Notes under the pieces: generated by a model
Databases searched by the model: none
What the model saw: only the letters and a program-made list of their open reading frames with translations
What the model was told of the DNA's origin: nothing
Position numbers and translations under genes: made by a program
Shown: positions 42,939-51,718 of the stretch, piece by piece
How the letters are laid out: each line of letters begins with the position of its first letter
Position numbering within the stretch: position 1 is the first letter of the stretch
Assembly: GCA_023459335.1 (NCBI GenBank)
Contig: JAEWUO010000018.1
Location: forward strand, 1-64,000
Source: Bacillota bacterium
Lineage (GTDB): Bacteria; Bacillota; Clostridia; Christensenellales; CAG-138
Length of the DNA stretch: 64,000 nt
Direction: 5' to 3'

Positions 42939-42970
42939 AAAAACCGGCCTCCGTCGAAACGGAGGCCGGT
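42939..42970 (-). terminator. Terminator of the glnN-asnB operon
   Basis: Minus-strand ACCGGCCTCCG-tttc-CGGAGGCCGGTTTTTATT type hairpin, 57 bases after the asnB stop. Confidence 0.9.
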
Positions 42971-43026
42971 CATCCCGCCGTGGAAGGAGCGAATTCCCAC
43001 GGTATGTAAGGACGCTTAGGAAAGTA

Positions 43027-44604
43027 TCATACCGCGCTTGCGCCGTAGTTCGCGAGCACGCGCGCCGACGGGTCGTTGACGTTGCAGCCCTCCCACGTGC
43101 GGTTGGGCATCCAGAAATCCTTGACCATATGCGCCTGACCGGGGTATTCCGCCTCGAATAGTTCGCGATAGAGGAGCGATTCCTTCGTAAACGGCGTCGC
43201 GAACGTATATTTTCTGCTGCGTTCGGCAAACTCCTCGTCGGTATAGAGTTTTTCGGCATACGCCTTGATCTGGTCGACCATGGAGTGTCCGACCGCGTCC
43301 GAAAACGCGGCTTTTTCGCGATAGAGGATATCGTGCGGCAGATAGTCACCCTCAAACGCATGGCGCAGAAGGTACTTGCCCTTGCCGAAGCGGTTCATCT
43401 TCAGCGCAGGATCGATCGACATGACGTACTTGACGAAATCCAGATCGCCGAACGGCACGCGCGCCTCCAGCGAGTTGGAAGAGATGCAGCGGTCCGCGCG
43501 GAGCACGTCGTACATGTAGATTTCGTCGATGCGCTTCTTGGCTTCCTTCTGGAATTCCTCTTCGTTCGGCGCGAAATCCGTATACTTATAACCGAACAGC
43601 TCGTCGGAGATTTCACCGGTCATCAGCACGCGGATGTTCGTGTTTTCGTGAATGTGCTTGCACACCAGATACATGCCCACGCTCGCGCGGATGGTCGTAA
43701 TATCGTATGTTTCCAGAATCCGTACGAGGTTGCGCAGCGAGGCGATGACTTCCTGTACGGTCATGTAAACTTCGGTGTGTTCCGCACCGAGATAGTCGGC
43801 AACCTGCTTGGCATATTTCAGGTCGATCGCGTCGCCGACCATGCCGATGGCGAATGTGCGGATCGGCTTGGAAAGATATTTGGCCGCAATCGCGCAGACC
43901 AGCGAACTGTCCAATCCGCCGCTGAGCAGGAACCCGAGCGGCACATCCGAATCCAGACGTTTTACGACGCCGAGCGTCAGTTTTTCGTTGATTGTTTTGC
44001 AGACTTCGTCCAGCCCGTCCGGCGAATACGACCTGACGCTCGTCAGATCCGTATACTGAATAAACTCGCCGTCCTTCCAGTAATGCCCCGGCGGGAAGGG
44101 GTTGATCGCCCCCGTCAGGCCGGCAAGGTTCTTCGCCTCGCTGGCAAAAAGGATCGCACCGTCCTCGTCGTAACCATAAAACAGCGGACGGATGCCGATG
44201 GGATCGCGCGCGGCGATTAACGAGTCGCTTTTATGATCGTAAAGAATCAGCGCGTACTCCGCATCCAGCATCTGGAACATGTCCGTCCCGTAACGCTGAT
44301 ACATGGGCAAGAGCAGCTCGCAATCCGAGCCGCTCTTGAATTCATATCCCGAAAATAACTCGTCACGCATCTTGCGGAATCCGTACAGTTCGCCGTTGCA
44401 GACAACCGCATCCCCGTTCCGCTCAAACGGCTGCATGCCGCTCTTTTCCAGGCCCATGATCGTCAGGCGGTGGAACATCAGGTACCCATCCCCAACGCTC
44501 AGCATTCGCGACAGATCAGGTCCCCTTGAGATGGTTTTATAAAATCCGTCGACAAGCAAATCCAAAGGTATGCGCTTGCCGAGGTATCCCATGATAGAAC
44601 ACAT
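43027..44604 (-). CDS. asnB: Asparagine synthase (glutamine-hydrolysing) AsnB
   Basis: Protein of 525 residues. The class II glutaminase domain (1-about 200) begins with the nucleophile C2 (MCSIMGYLG), and has FHRLTIMGL and VVCNGELYG. The synthetase domain has the PP-loop LLSGGLDSSLV and LMTGEISDELFGY. It makes asparagine from aspartate, glutamine and ATP. GGGAG lies before the ATG, and the 23-base gap to glnN indicates an operon that supplies glutamine and uses it at once. Confidence 0.95.
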   Translation of the reverse strand: MCSIMGYLGKRIPLDLLVDGFYKTISRGPDLSRMLSVGDGYLMFHRLTIMGLEKSGMQPFERNGDAVVCNGELYGFRKMRDELFSGYEFKSGSDCELLLPMYQRYGTDMFQMLDAEYALILYDHKSDSLIAARDPIGIRPLFYGYDEDGAILFASEAKNLAGLTGAINPFPPGHYWKDGEFIQYTDLTSVRSYSPDGLDEVCKTINEKLTLGVVKRLDSDVPLGFLLSGGLDSSLVCAIAAKYLSKPIRTFAIGMVGDAIDLKYAKQVADYLGAEHTEVYMTVQEVIASLRNLVRILETYDITTIRASVGMYLVCKHIHENTNIRVLMTGEISDELFGYKYTDFAPNEEEFQKEAKKRIDEIYMYDVLRADRCISSNSLEARVPFGDLDFVKYVMSIDPALKMNRFGKGKYLLRHAFEGDYLPHDILYREKAAFSDAVGHSMVDQIKAYAEKLYTDEEFAERSRKYTFATPFTKESLLYRELFEAEYPGQAHMVKDFWMPNRTWEGCNVNDPSARVLANYGASAV

Positions 44605-44627
44605 GATCCAAGTATCTCCCGATCTTA

Positions 44628-46721
44628 TTATCTGACGTTGAACAGCATATCTCCGTAGGAAGGATACGGCCAGTCGCCCGTCGAGGTCAGAATTTCGAGC
44701 GCATCCACACTCGCGCGCAGTTCGCTCATTTGCTCGAGCACCTTATCCTTGCAGATCTCCGCCGCCTTATGCACCTCTTCCTCCGCCTTCGCTTCGGCGA
44801 GCGCGTCTTCCAGCGACTTGGTGCTCTCGTATGCGGCCTTGGTCAGCGCGGCGGCCGTCACGAGGGTTTCGGTTTCATAGGTGCAGTCCGCGCCGGCGGC
44901 ATAGGTTTTCTTGACCGCGATGGTGTCTGCCAGTTTCTTCTGGAAGGAAGCGGAGGCGGGCAGGATGTCCTTGCGCGCCATATCGATCATGGTCATCGCT
45001 TCGATGCTGACGACCTTCTTGTAATTCTCAAGCATGATCTCGAGGCGGGCGCGGATCTCGGTTTCGCTGAGCACCTTATGCGAAGTTAATAACTCGATAT
45101 TCTTCGCGGAAACGAAGTAAGGCACCGCTTCCGGCGTGGATTTCAGATTGAGCAGTTTGCGTTTTTCTGCTTCCTTTACCCAGGCGTCGTCATAGCCGTT
45201 TCCGTTAAAGATGATGCGCTTGTGGTCGTGCACCACTTTTTTGATCAGGTCGTGCATGGCCAGCGTCAGGTCGCCCGCGTTTTCGAGAATATCCGCGTAC
45301 TTGCGCAGGGATTCGGCGACCGCGGTGTTGAGCACCATGTTCGCATCCGAAACCGACTGGCTCGAACCGAGCATGCGCAGTTCGAATTTATTGCCCGTGA
45401 ACGCAAACGGCGAGGTGCGGTTGCGGTCGGTGGTGTCCTTCGGAAAATGCGGGATTACGTGCACGCCGATCTTCATCTGCGTCTTTTCCTTCGCGCCGTA
45501 CGCCGAGCCGGAATCGATCGCCTCGAGGATTGCGGAGAGCTCTTCGCCGAGGAAGATGGAGACGATGGCCGGCGGGGCCTCGTTCGCCCCTAGGCGGTGG
45601 TCATTTCCCGCGCTCGCTACCGAAATGCGAAGCAGGTCCTGATAATCGTCCACCGCCTGGATCACCGCGCAGAGGAAGAGAAGGAACTGCGCGTTCTCAA
45701 ATGGCGTTTCTCCCGGCTCCAACAGGTTGACGCCCGTGTCCGTCGAAATAGACCAGTTATTGTGTTTGCCGCTGCCGTTGACGCCCTCGAAGGGTTTTTC
45801 GTGCAGCAGGCACACGAGACCGTGTTTTTTCGCCACGCGCTGCATGATCTCCATGGTCAGCTGGTTGTGGTCGGCCGCGATATTCGTCGTCGAAAAAATC
45901 GGGGCGAGCTCGTGCTGCGCGGGCGCAACTTCGTTGTGCTCGGTCTTGGCCAGCACGCCAAGCTCCCAGAGTTCTTCGTTGAGGTCTTCCATGAACGCCT
46001 GCACGCGCGGCTTGATGGAACCGAAGTAATGGTCTTCCAGTTCCTGCCCTTTCGGCGCGCGGGCGCCGAAGAGCGTGCGGCCCGTAAAGATGATGTCCGG
46101 GCGTTTGTCGTAGTCCGCCTTGTCCACGAGAAAATATTCCTGCTCGTTGCCGACCGTGGTGGCCACGCGTTTGACGCCTTCGTTTCCGAAGAGCTTCAGA
46201 ATGCGCATCGCCTGCCGGTCGATGGCCTGCATGGAGCGCAGGAGCGGGGTTTTCTTATCCAGCGCCTCGCCGCCGTACGAGCAGAACGCGGTCGGGATGC
46301 AAAGCACCTTTTCCTTAATGAACGCGTAGCTCGTGGGGTCCCACGCGGTATAACCGCGTGCTTCGAACGTCGCTCGGAGACCGCCGGAGGGGAAACTGGA
46401 CGCGTCCGGTTCGCCCTGAACGAGCTCTTTGCCGGAGAATTCCATGATGACGCTGCCGCCGGGCATGGACGAGATGAAGCTGTCGTGCTTCTCCGCCGTG
46501 ATGCCGGTCAGCGGCTGGAACCAGTGCGTAAAGTGCGTCGCGCCTTTTTCGATCGCCCAATCCTTCATGGCATTGGCGACAACGTTGGCGACGGAGAGAT
46601 CCAGCCTCTGCCCTTCGCGAATCGCGGTCTGCATCGCCTTATACGTGTCCTTGGGCAGACGCGCCTTCATGGCCGCATCGTTAAACACCTTACTGCCGAA
46701 TGTTTCCGTAACCGTACCCAT
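44628..46721 (-). CDS. glnN: Glutamine synthetase type III GlnN
   Basis: Protein of 697 residues, the length of GSIII. Visible are GSVIMEFSGKELVQGEPDAS in pieces, the GNEQEYFLVD glutamate-binding strand, KTEHNEVAPAQHELAP, and KPFEGVNGSGKHNNWS with the nucleotide-binding part. It condenses ammonia and glutamate as a dodecamer of a different type from GlnA. The ATG at 46721 has TAGGAGGAGAA upstream; an open extension before it has no support. A consensus promoter lies 90 bases upstream. It leads an operon with asnB. Confidence 0.95.
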   Translation of the reverse strand: MGTVTETFGSKVFNDAAMKARLPKDTYKAMQTAIREGQRLDLSVANVVANAMKDWAIEKGATHFTHWFQPLTGITAEKHDSFISSMPGGSVIMEFSGKELVQGEPDASSFPSGGLRATFEARGYTAWDPTSYAFIKEKVLCIPTAFCSYGGEALDKKTPLLRSMQAIDRQAMRILKLFGNEGVKRVATTVGNEQEYFLVDKADYDKRPDIIFTGRTLFGARAPKGQELEDHYFGSIKPRVQAFMEDLNEELWELGVLAKTEHNEVAPAQHELAPIFSTTNIAADHNQLTMEIMQRVAKKHGLVCLLHEKPFEGVNGSGKHNNWSISTDTGVNLLEPGETPFENAQFLLFLCAVIQAVDDYQDLLRISVASAGNDHRLGANEAPPAIVSIFLGEELSAILEAIDSGSAYGAKEKTQMKIGVHVIPHFPKDTTDRNRTSPFAFTGNKFELRMLGSSQSVSDANMVLNTAVAESLRKYADILENAGDLTLAMHDLIKKVVHDHKRIIFNGNGYDDAWVKEAEKRKLLNLKSTPEAVPYFVSAKNIELLTSHKVLSETEIRARLEIMLENYKKVVSIEAMTMIDMARKDILPASASFQKKLADTIAVKKTYAAGADCTYETETLVTAAALTKAAYESTKSLEDALAEAKAEEEVHKAAEICKDKVLEQMSELRASVDALEILTSTGDWPYPSYGDMLFNVR

Positions 46722-46811
46722 GATGCATTCTCCTCCTATACGCTTATAAAAAGCGGCAACGACACAGCGGTATTTCCGCGGCGCCTTTGCCGTTTGAAAT
46801 AATATGCGGAT

Positions 46812-46840
46812 AGTATACAGCGCAGGGTTAAGCTTGTCAA
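46812..46840 (-). promoter_or_regulatory. glnN-asnB promoter
   Basis: Minus-strand TTGACA (46835-46840) and TATACT (46812-46817), spacing 17. Confidence 0.8.
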
Positions 46841-46968
46841 CCCAAAAATTCTGCAAGAATTCCTGCGAAAAACCGCAAATTTCATCCTCATCGTTTATCT
46901 AAATGAACAGAAAATAGTGCCGCAGCCGTTTTTTGCAGTTATAAAGTATATATCATTCATGATTCGCC

Positions 46969-46997
46969 TTGACAGAACAACCTATATTATGTATACT
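46969..46997 (+). promoter_or_regulatory. Promoter of the second glutamine synthetase gene
   Basis: TTGACA (46969-46974) and TATACT (46992-46997), spacing 17, followed by a leader of about 190 bases. Confidence 0.82.
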
Positions 46998-47003
46998 CGC
47001 AGG

Positions 47004-47176
47004 AACAAAGGCGTTCGGACAGCGGGATTATTTCGCGCGGGTTTGGGCGCCTTTCCAGTAAAAAAGCCGCTTTAACCGCGCGATTCCGCAAAAAGAACAA
47101 TAAAACGGCGCAACCCCTGCCGCACGCGAAAGCGCTGGCGGCAGCCGCCGTTCCGATTCGCTTCCAGAATTCATGC
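47004..47176 (+). promoter_or_regulatory. Structured leader of the glutamine synthetase-ANTAR operon
   Basis: The leader can fold a long-range stem AAAGGCG/CGCCTTT (47007-47013 with 47048-47054) and a larger hairpin AACGGCG/CGCCGTT (47104-47110 with 47146-47152) that encloses TGCCGC/GCGGCA. In Clostridium the glnA-nitR operon is controlled by antitermination through its ANTAR protein, so this leader is a candidate target. I could not identify a clean pair of six-base A1-G4 loops or a T-run, so the mechanism is open. Confidence 0.4.
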
Positions 47177-47192
47177 AGAGAGGATGTGCACC

Positions 47193-48410
47193 ATGATGTA
47201 CACCGCACAGGAAATCGCCGATTACGCCGCCGCGGAAGACGTGAAGTTTATCCGCCTCGCGTTTTGCGACGTGTTCGGCGTGCCGAAAAATATCTCCATT
47301 ATGCCGGAAGAATTGCCGCGCGCGTTTTCGGACGGCATCTCGATCGACGCCTCCGCCATCCGCGGATTCGGGGACGAGACGCACTCGGACCTGCTGCTCT
47401 TCCCCGATCCGGAGACGCTCACCGCGCTGCCCTGGCGCCCGAGCCACGGCCGGGTGGTACGGCTCTTCGCGGACATCCGCCGTTCGGACGGCTCGCTCTT
47501 TCCGCTCGACACGCGCAGTATTTTACGGCGCATGATCGCCGAAGCGGAAAGCGAGGGCGTCACGGTCAACTTCGGCACGGAGTTTGAGTTTTACCTCTTC
47601 CGGCTGGACGCGGACGGAAACGCGACGAACATTCCCTACGACAACGCGAAATACATGGACATCGCTCCGCTCGACCGCGGGGAAAACGTACGCCGCGAAA
47701 TCTGCCTGACGCTCTGCGAGATGGGCATCCGGCCCGAAAGTTCGCATCACGAGGACGGGCCCGGGCAGAACGAAATCGACTTTCGCTACGGAGACGCAAT
47801 GAGCGCCGCCGACAACGCCATCACCTTTCCCTCCGTGGTGCGCACCGTCGCCATGCGAAACGGGCTCTGGGCGGATTTCTCGCCGAAGCCCCTGCCGCAG
47901 GAGAGCGGTAACGGCATGCACATCAACCTCTCGCTGGCAAAGCCGCACACGGTAGATGCGAGGAACGCCTTCATGGCAGGGCTCATGGAGCACATCTGCG
48001 AGATCACCGCGTTTTTAAACCCCGTGGACGCAAGTTACGCGCGCTTCGGAGAGCATAAGGCGCCGCGGTACGTCACCTGGTCGCCGGAGAACCGCTCGCA
48101 GCTCATCCGCATCCCCGCCGCAAAGGGCGAATACGAGCGTCTGGAACTGCGCTCGCCCGATCCAGCGGGAAATCCGTATCTTTCGTTTACGCTGATCCTC
48201 GCCGCGGGTCTGGACGGCATCCGTCGAGGGCTCGCCGCTCCGCCTCCGGCGAATGTCAACCTCTTTACGGCGCCGGCGTCCGTTACGGGAAAATTCCGGC
48301 AGCTGCCGCGCACGCGCGCGGAGGCGGCGAAGCTTGCCTGTGAGAGCGCGTTCGTGCGCTCCGTTCTGCCGGAAGGCATCGTCGGCGCGTTTACCGCCGG
48401 GGAAGAATAA
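47193..48410 (+). CDS. glnA: Glutamine synthetase, type I short form (GlnA-like)
   Basis: Protein of 405 residues with GS motifs in order: FGTEFEFYLF, HHEDGPGQNEIDF, the NGMHINLSL segment (usual NGSGMHxHxSL), NRSQLIRIP and ELRSPDPAGNPYL. The adenylylation-site region of Gram-negative GlnA is missing. This short variant resembles those next to ANTAR regulators in Clostridia. Three closely spaced ATGs exist (47184, 47193, 47196); AGAGAGG fits 47193 best. A gamma-glutamyl-polyamine or related ligase cannot be excluded. An ANTAR gene follows after 25 bases. Confidence 0.85.
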   Translation: MMYTAQEIADYAAAEDVKFIRLAFCDVFGVPKNISIMPEELPRAFSDGISIDASAIRGFGDETHSDLLLFPDPETLTALPWRPSHGRVVRLFADIRRSDGSLFPLDTRSILRRMIAEAESEGVTVNFGTEFEFYLFRLDADGNATNIPYDNAKYMDIAPLDRGENVRREICLTLCEMGIRPESSHHEDGPGQNEIDFRYGDAMSAADNAITFPSVVRTVAMRNGLWADFSPKPLPQESGNGMHINLSLAKPHTVDARNAFMAGLMEHICEITAFLNPVDASYARFGEHKAPRYVTWSPENRSQLIRIPAAKGEYERLELRSPDPAGNPYLSFTLILAAGLDGIRRGLAAPPPANVNLFTAPASVTGKFRQLPRTRAEAAKLACESAFVRSVLPEGIVGAFTAGEE

Positions 48411-48435
48411 CGCGGTCAACGCGGGAGGTCAATCC

Positions 48436-49029
48436 TTGGCGTACAGCGACGCAAAACAGAACAGCGTATTGATCGTTTCGGGATCGGAACGCTCCCGCGA
48501 GACGCTCGCGGAGGTGTTTTCGGCTACGCGCTATGCGCCCGTGACGACGCGCGGTTCCGCCGCCGAGGCGCGGCGGCTTATGCTCGATGCGCCGTTTTCG
48601 CTCGTCTTTATCAATACGCCTCTGCCGGACGAACCGGGCGCGCAGCTCGCGCTCGACCTCTCGGGCAGCCGAAACTGCTGCGTGGCGCTGATCGTGCCCG
48701 GAGATACCTACGACCAGGTGAGCGATCAGGTGGAGGACGCGGGGGTCATTACGCTGAGCAAACCCGTCACGGCCCAGCAGCTGCGGCAGGCGGCCGCCAT
48801 GATGAGCGCGACGCGCGTCAAGCTCGCGGACATGGAGAAAAGGACCGCGACGCTGGAGGAGAAGATGGAGGAAATCCGCCTCGTCAACCGTGCGAAGTGG
48901 ATGCTCATCGAACGGCGCGGCATGGACGAAGCCACCGCGCACCGATATATCGAAAAGTTGGCGATGGACGCGCGCCAGACGCGGCTTCTCGTCGCACGGA
49001 CGTTGATCCGGTCGCTGGACAACGATTGA
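48436..49029 (+). CDS. ANTAR-domain antiterminator with degenerate receiver (NitR/NasT-like)
   Basis: Protein of 197 residues: an N-terminal receiver-like domain (8-122), a coiled coil (about 125-145), and a C-terminal ANTAR RNA-binding helix bundle (about 140-195; NRAKWMLIERRGMDEATAHRYIEK). The receiver lacks the phosphate-accepting aspartate: the position reads FINTPLP with N60, and the usual DD pair near the N-terminus is SGSE; the lysine K109 in LSKP is kept. It therefore probably responds to protein or ligand binding rather than phosphorylation. The start is TTG at 48436 with GGGAGG 7 bases upstream. It is co-transcribed with the glutamine synthetase. Confidence 0.88.
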   Translation: MAYSDAKQNSVLIVSGSERSRETLAEVFSATRYAPVTTRGSAAEARRLMLDAPFSLVFINTPLPDEPGAQLALDLSGSRNCCVALIVPGDTYDQVSDQVEDAGVITLSKPVTAQQLRQAAAMMSATRVKLADMEKRTATLEEKMEEIRLVNRAKWMLIERRGMDEATAHRYIEKLAMDARQTRLLVARTLIRSLDND

Positions 49030-49190
49030 GTTTTTTATTCTCTTTTTTATAAAAAGAAAGCGGTTTTTGTCACACGGACGCTGATCCGGTCGCTGGATAA
49101 CGATTGAGTTTTTGTTTTCTTTTTTATAAAAAGAAAGCGGCATTCGTCGCACGGACGCTGATCCGGTCGCTGGATAACGACTAATACGCA
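48991..49190. repeat. Tandem repeat of about 78 bp duplicating the 3' end of the ANTAR gene
   Basis: GTCGCACGGACG-type unit starts recur at 48991, 49069 and 49146 (periods 78 and 77; third copy partial). Each full copy contains the codons for VARTLIRSLDND-stop or its near copy, then CTTTTTTATAAAAAGAAAGCGG. Only the first copy is in the coding frame; the others lie after the stop and are noncoding. Confidence 0.92.
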
Positions 49191-49319
49191 TTTACGAACG
49201 GGAGCAACCCCGCTCTTTTTGTGTTATACTATTAGTAACAGGCAACACACAATTTGAATATAATTGCGGCGCGGCGCGCCGCTCTTGCGTTTCCCAAATT
49301 TTCAGTTTTGGAGGCGTCT

Positions 49320-50687
49320 ATGGAACAGTTTGACGTTCTCGTCGTCGGTGCGGCGACCGCGGGCAGTTACCTCGCGCGCAAACTTGCCGAACAGGGGCAC
49401 AGCGTGCTTGTCATCGACAAACTCACAAAAGACCAGCTCGGGCGCAGGCTGGATATCTTCCATGTCGCAAAGGGCGACTTCGCCCGCTTCAACCTTCCTC
49501 TGCCGGAGAAAGGCGACGACTTTGCCTTCGAATTTTCCGGAGGCCGCACGTTCTCCGCCTTCGACCGTTACCCGAAGCAAAACGTCGGCACCGTCGTCGG
49601 CATGCACATGCACCGCTATATCGCGCGCCTCAACAACTGGGCACGGATCGCGGGCGCGAAGATTCGCTGCGACGCGGCGTTCGTCGATTTTCTCTGGGAC
49701 GCATCCGGCCGCGTCTGCGGCGCGGTCTGCGAGCAGGACGGCGAGCGGCGCGAAGTATCCGCCCGTCTGGTTGCGGACTGCTCCGGCATCCCGTCCGTCG
49801 CGCGCAGGAAACTGCCAAATGGCTATGGCGTGGAAAATTTTGAAATCACCGACGCGGAGAAGTTTTACGTGATCCTGCGCTACGCCGCTTATCACGACCC
49901 GAAGGACTATGTCTCCGGCACGCGCGGCTGGACCTATTATAAAACCTGGGAGGCGCCGGAGGGCAGCGCGGACAGCGCCATCCTCGGCGTAGGGGCAAAC
50001 TTTTCCTATCTGAATGGCGAAAAGGTGTTCGCCGCGTTCGAGCAGGCTGTGAAGCTGCCGCGGCATACGGTTAAGCGCATCGAGCGCGGCACGACGCCTT
50101 ACCGCCGTCCGCCGTACTCGTTCGTCGCGGACGGGTTTCTCGTCTCCGGCGACGCGGCGTGCCTCACCAAGCCCTCCGCGGGCGAGGGTGTGACCGCGAG
50201 CATGGTGCAGCTGGAAATTGCGGCGCAGGAGATCGGCCGCCTGCTCGACGAAGGCGGGTATTTAACCCGCGCGCGGCTCTGGCCCATCAACAAGCGATAT
50301 GTCGAAGCGCAGGGCAAGGCGTTCGCCGGTCAGCTGGCGACGCTGATCGGAGCCATGTCCTCCACCGCGAAAGAGAACGATTTTTTCTTCCGGCACGACG
50401 TGATCTTCAGCGACAAGACCTTCGCCGCGCTGGGCAAAGGCGAACCGCTGACGTTTTCTACGCGCGAGCTTCTCCGCATGGCGGCGGTCATGGCGGGCGG
50501 CGTGCTCACGGGTCAGCTGCGCGTGTCCACAATCCGTTCTCTCCTGCGCGGTATGCAAAACGGCGGCCGCGCCGAAGCGCTTTACGCGGATTATCCCGCG
50601 GAGGAAGCGGGCTATGACGCGTGGGTGAAACGCGCGGACGCGTTCTGGAAGAGCTGCGGGAGCATGGCGGAGAACATGGTGCGATGA
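49320..50687 (+). CDS. FAD-dependent oxidoreductase, geranylgeranyl-reductase-like
   Basis: Protein of 455 residues with the N-terminal dinucleotide fold VLVVGAATAGSYLARKLAEQGHSVLVIDK, an internal VADCSGIPSVARRKL segment, and the second FAD motif FLVSGDAACLTKPSAGEGVTASM. This arrangement matches geranylgeranyl reductase and FixC-related flavoproteins that reduce or oxidise hydrophobic substrates, but the substrate is unknown. The ATG at 49320 has TTTGGAGG upstream. No polyprenyl or electron-transfer-flavoprotein gene is adjacent; it starts right after the tandem repeat. Confidence 0.85.
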   Translation: MEQFDVLVVGAATAGSYLARKLAEQGHSVLVIDKLTKDQLGRRLDIFHVAKGDFARFNLPLPEKGDDFAFEFSGGRTFSAFDRYPKQNVGTVVGMHMHRYIARLNNWARIAGAKIRCDAAFVDFLWDASGRVCGAVCEQDGERREVSARLVADCSGIPSVARRKLPNGYGVENFEITDAEKFYVILRYAAYHDPKDYVSGTRGWTYYKTWEAPEGSADSAILGVGANFSYLNGEKVFAAFEQAVKLPRHTVKRIERGTTPYRRPPYSFVADGFLVSGDAACLTKPSAGEGVTASMVQLEIAAQEIGRLLDEGGYLTRARLWPINKRYVEAQGKAFAGQLATLIGAMSSTAKENDFFFRHDVIFSDKTFAALGKGEPLTFSTRELLRMAAVMAGGVLTGQLRVSTIRSLLRGMQNGGRAEALYADYPAEEAGYDAWVKRADAFWKSCGSMAENMVR

Positions 50688-50869
50688 GCCGAACGCTATG
50701 TGCGTTGATATATGCACCGTCGCCTATAAAATCCAGTTGTAATTTGTTTTCAAGACGCTTTATTTGCATTTTTACACATATACATTCTAATAATTAAATC
50801 TATAATAATTTCTTGATCCCTTTGTCAGATTAATATTTTCTTGAAATAGAATTTCAGGAGCTATTAATC

Positions 50870-51289
50870 ATGAAATTCAGTATTCTGTCAGGGTTGGAAT
50901 TGTTTCCAAAGAACAAAAAGCTGTTTAGCAGCGAATCATCAACACCTACCCCAACACCAAAAACAACCACTCAACCGCCGCAAAAAGCATCATCTGTTAT
51001 GGCATCCGCGGCAGCAACGCCAACCAACACAAACTCATCTCATTTGAGCATTCCAACCAACGCACCGCCTTTGCGAAAGGACGAACAGTTATGCCGCTTT
51101 GTCGATGATCACTTTAGTCAAAAAGCCCCTTCGACAATAAATAGCGGCGCAAGGAGTCATGATACTCTCAAGGGCTCCGTTGCTCCGAAAACAATTCCTA
51201 GTAACGGGGAGGTTGACCGAGATCGACCGCTATCACGCAACGGACAAGGATGCGTTTTTCGCATCCCGCCGGTTGAGCAATGGCGATGA
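50870..51289 (+). pseudogene. AT-rich hypothetical gene, 5' part, probably frameshifted
   Basis: An open frame of 139 codons with a good ribosome site (CAGGAGC, 8 bases before ATG). The product is rich in Ser, Thr, Pro and Asn (SSTPTPTPK..., TPTNTNSSH) and resembles no family I know. Its last third becomes unlike protein just where a second frame in a different phase (51159-51512) takes over with a better sequence, so a one-base frameshift near 51160-51240 is likely. The A/T content is clearly higher than that of all neighbours, suggesting acquired DNA. Confidence 0.45.
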
Positions 51290-51512
51290 GCAAAACGGTG
51301 TTACGTATACTTATGATCATAATTTATTTTCCTATCAGATTACGCGCATGGAAGACGGTAGGGCAAGTATTTTCTACCGGATGCCAGCGACGGATGTTAT
51401 ATGGAATCTGCTTGTGATGGCTTTTGCTCCACTGATGATTCTTAGTATATTGAGAGGCGTACTGTATCATGCCCGCGCGCTGATTGCTCAGCAGAATAAA
51501 GTCGGCGATTGA
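51159..51512 (+). pseudogene. AT-rich hypothetical gene, 3' part with membrane helix
   Basis: The second frame encodes a protein-like sequence (TEIDRYHATDKDAFFASRRL, then YTYDHNLFSYQITRMEDGRAS) ending in a membrane helix (VIWNLLVMAFAPLMILSILRGVL) and a short basic tail. It has no ribosome site of its own at 51159, and overlaps the 5' frame by 130 bases. Joined, the two would give a protein of roughly 210 residues with a Thr/Pro-rich N-terminal part and a C-terminal anchor. No function is suggested. Confidence 0.45.
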
Positions 51513-51580
51513 AGCTGCGGCGACTGAAGATTTGATCGCTTCACCTTGGCAACGAAGCAAAAAACAGATAAAATTCAATC

Positions 51581-51614
51581 TTTCCCTCTCAGGCATCTGC
51601 GGGGGAATTTTTTG
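51581..51614 (+). terminator. Terminator after the AT-rich gene
   Basis: TTTCCCTC...GGGGGAA hairpin followed by TTTTTTG. Confidence 0.65.
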
Positions 51615-51718
51615 TGCAAAATCCCTCTTGCATCTGCGTTTCTTCGTGCTATAATTAAATTATCAAATCTTTCATTAACTTATGAACCGTAAATAACCAT
51701 CAGCCAAAGGAACCGGAT

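Noticed and set aside
45597..46802. 401-codon open frame antisense to glnN
   Set aside because: Covered by a well-supported gene on the other strand; no recognisable domain.
48991..49190. Regularly spaced repeat considered as a CRISPR array
   Set aside because: The 77-78 bp units are tandem copies of a gene end with no unique spacers, and no cas gene is present.
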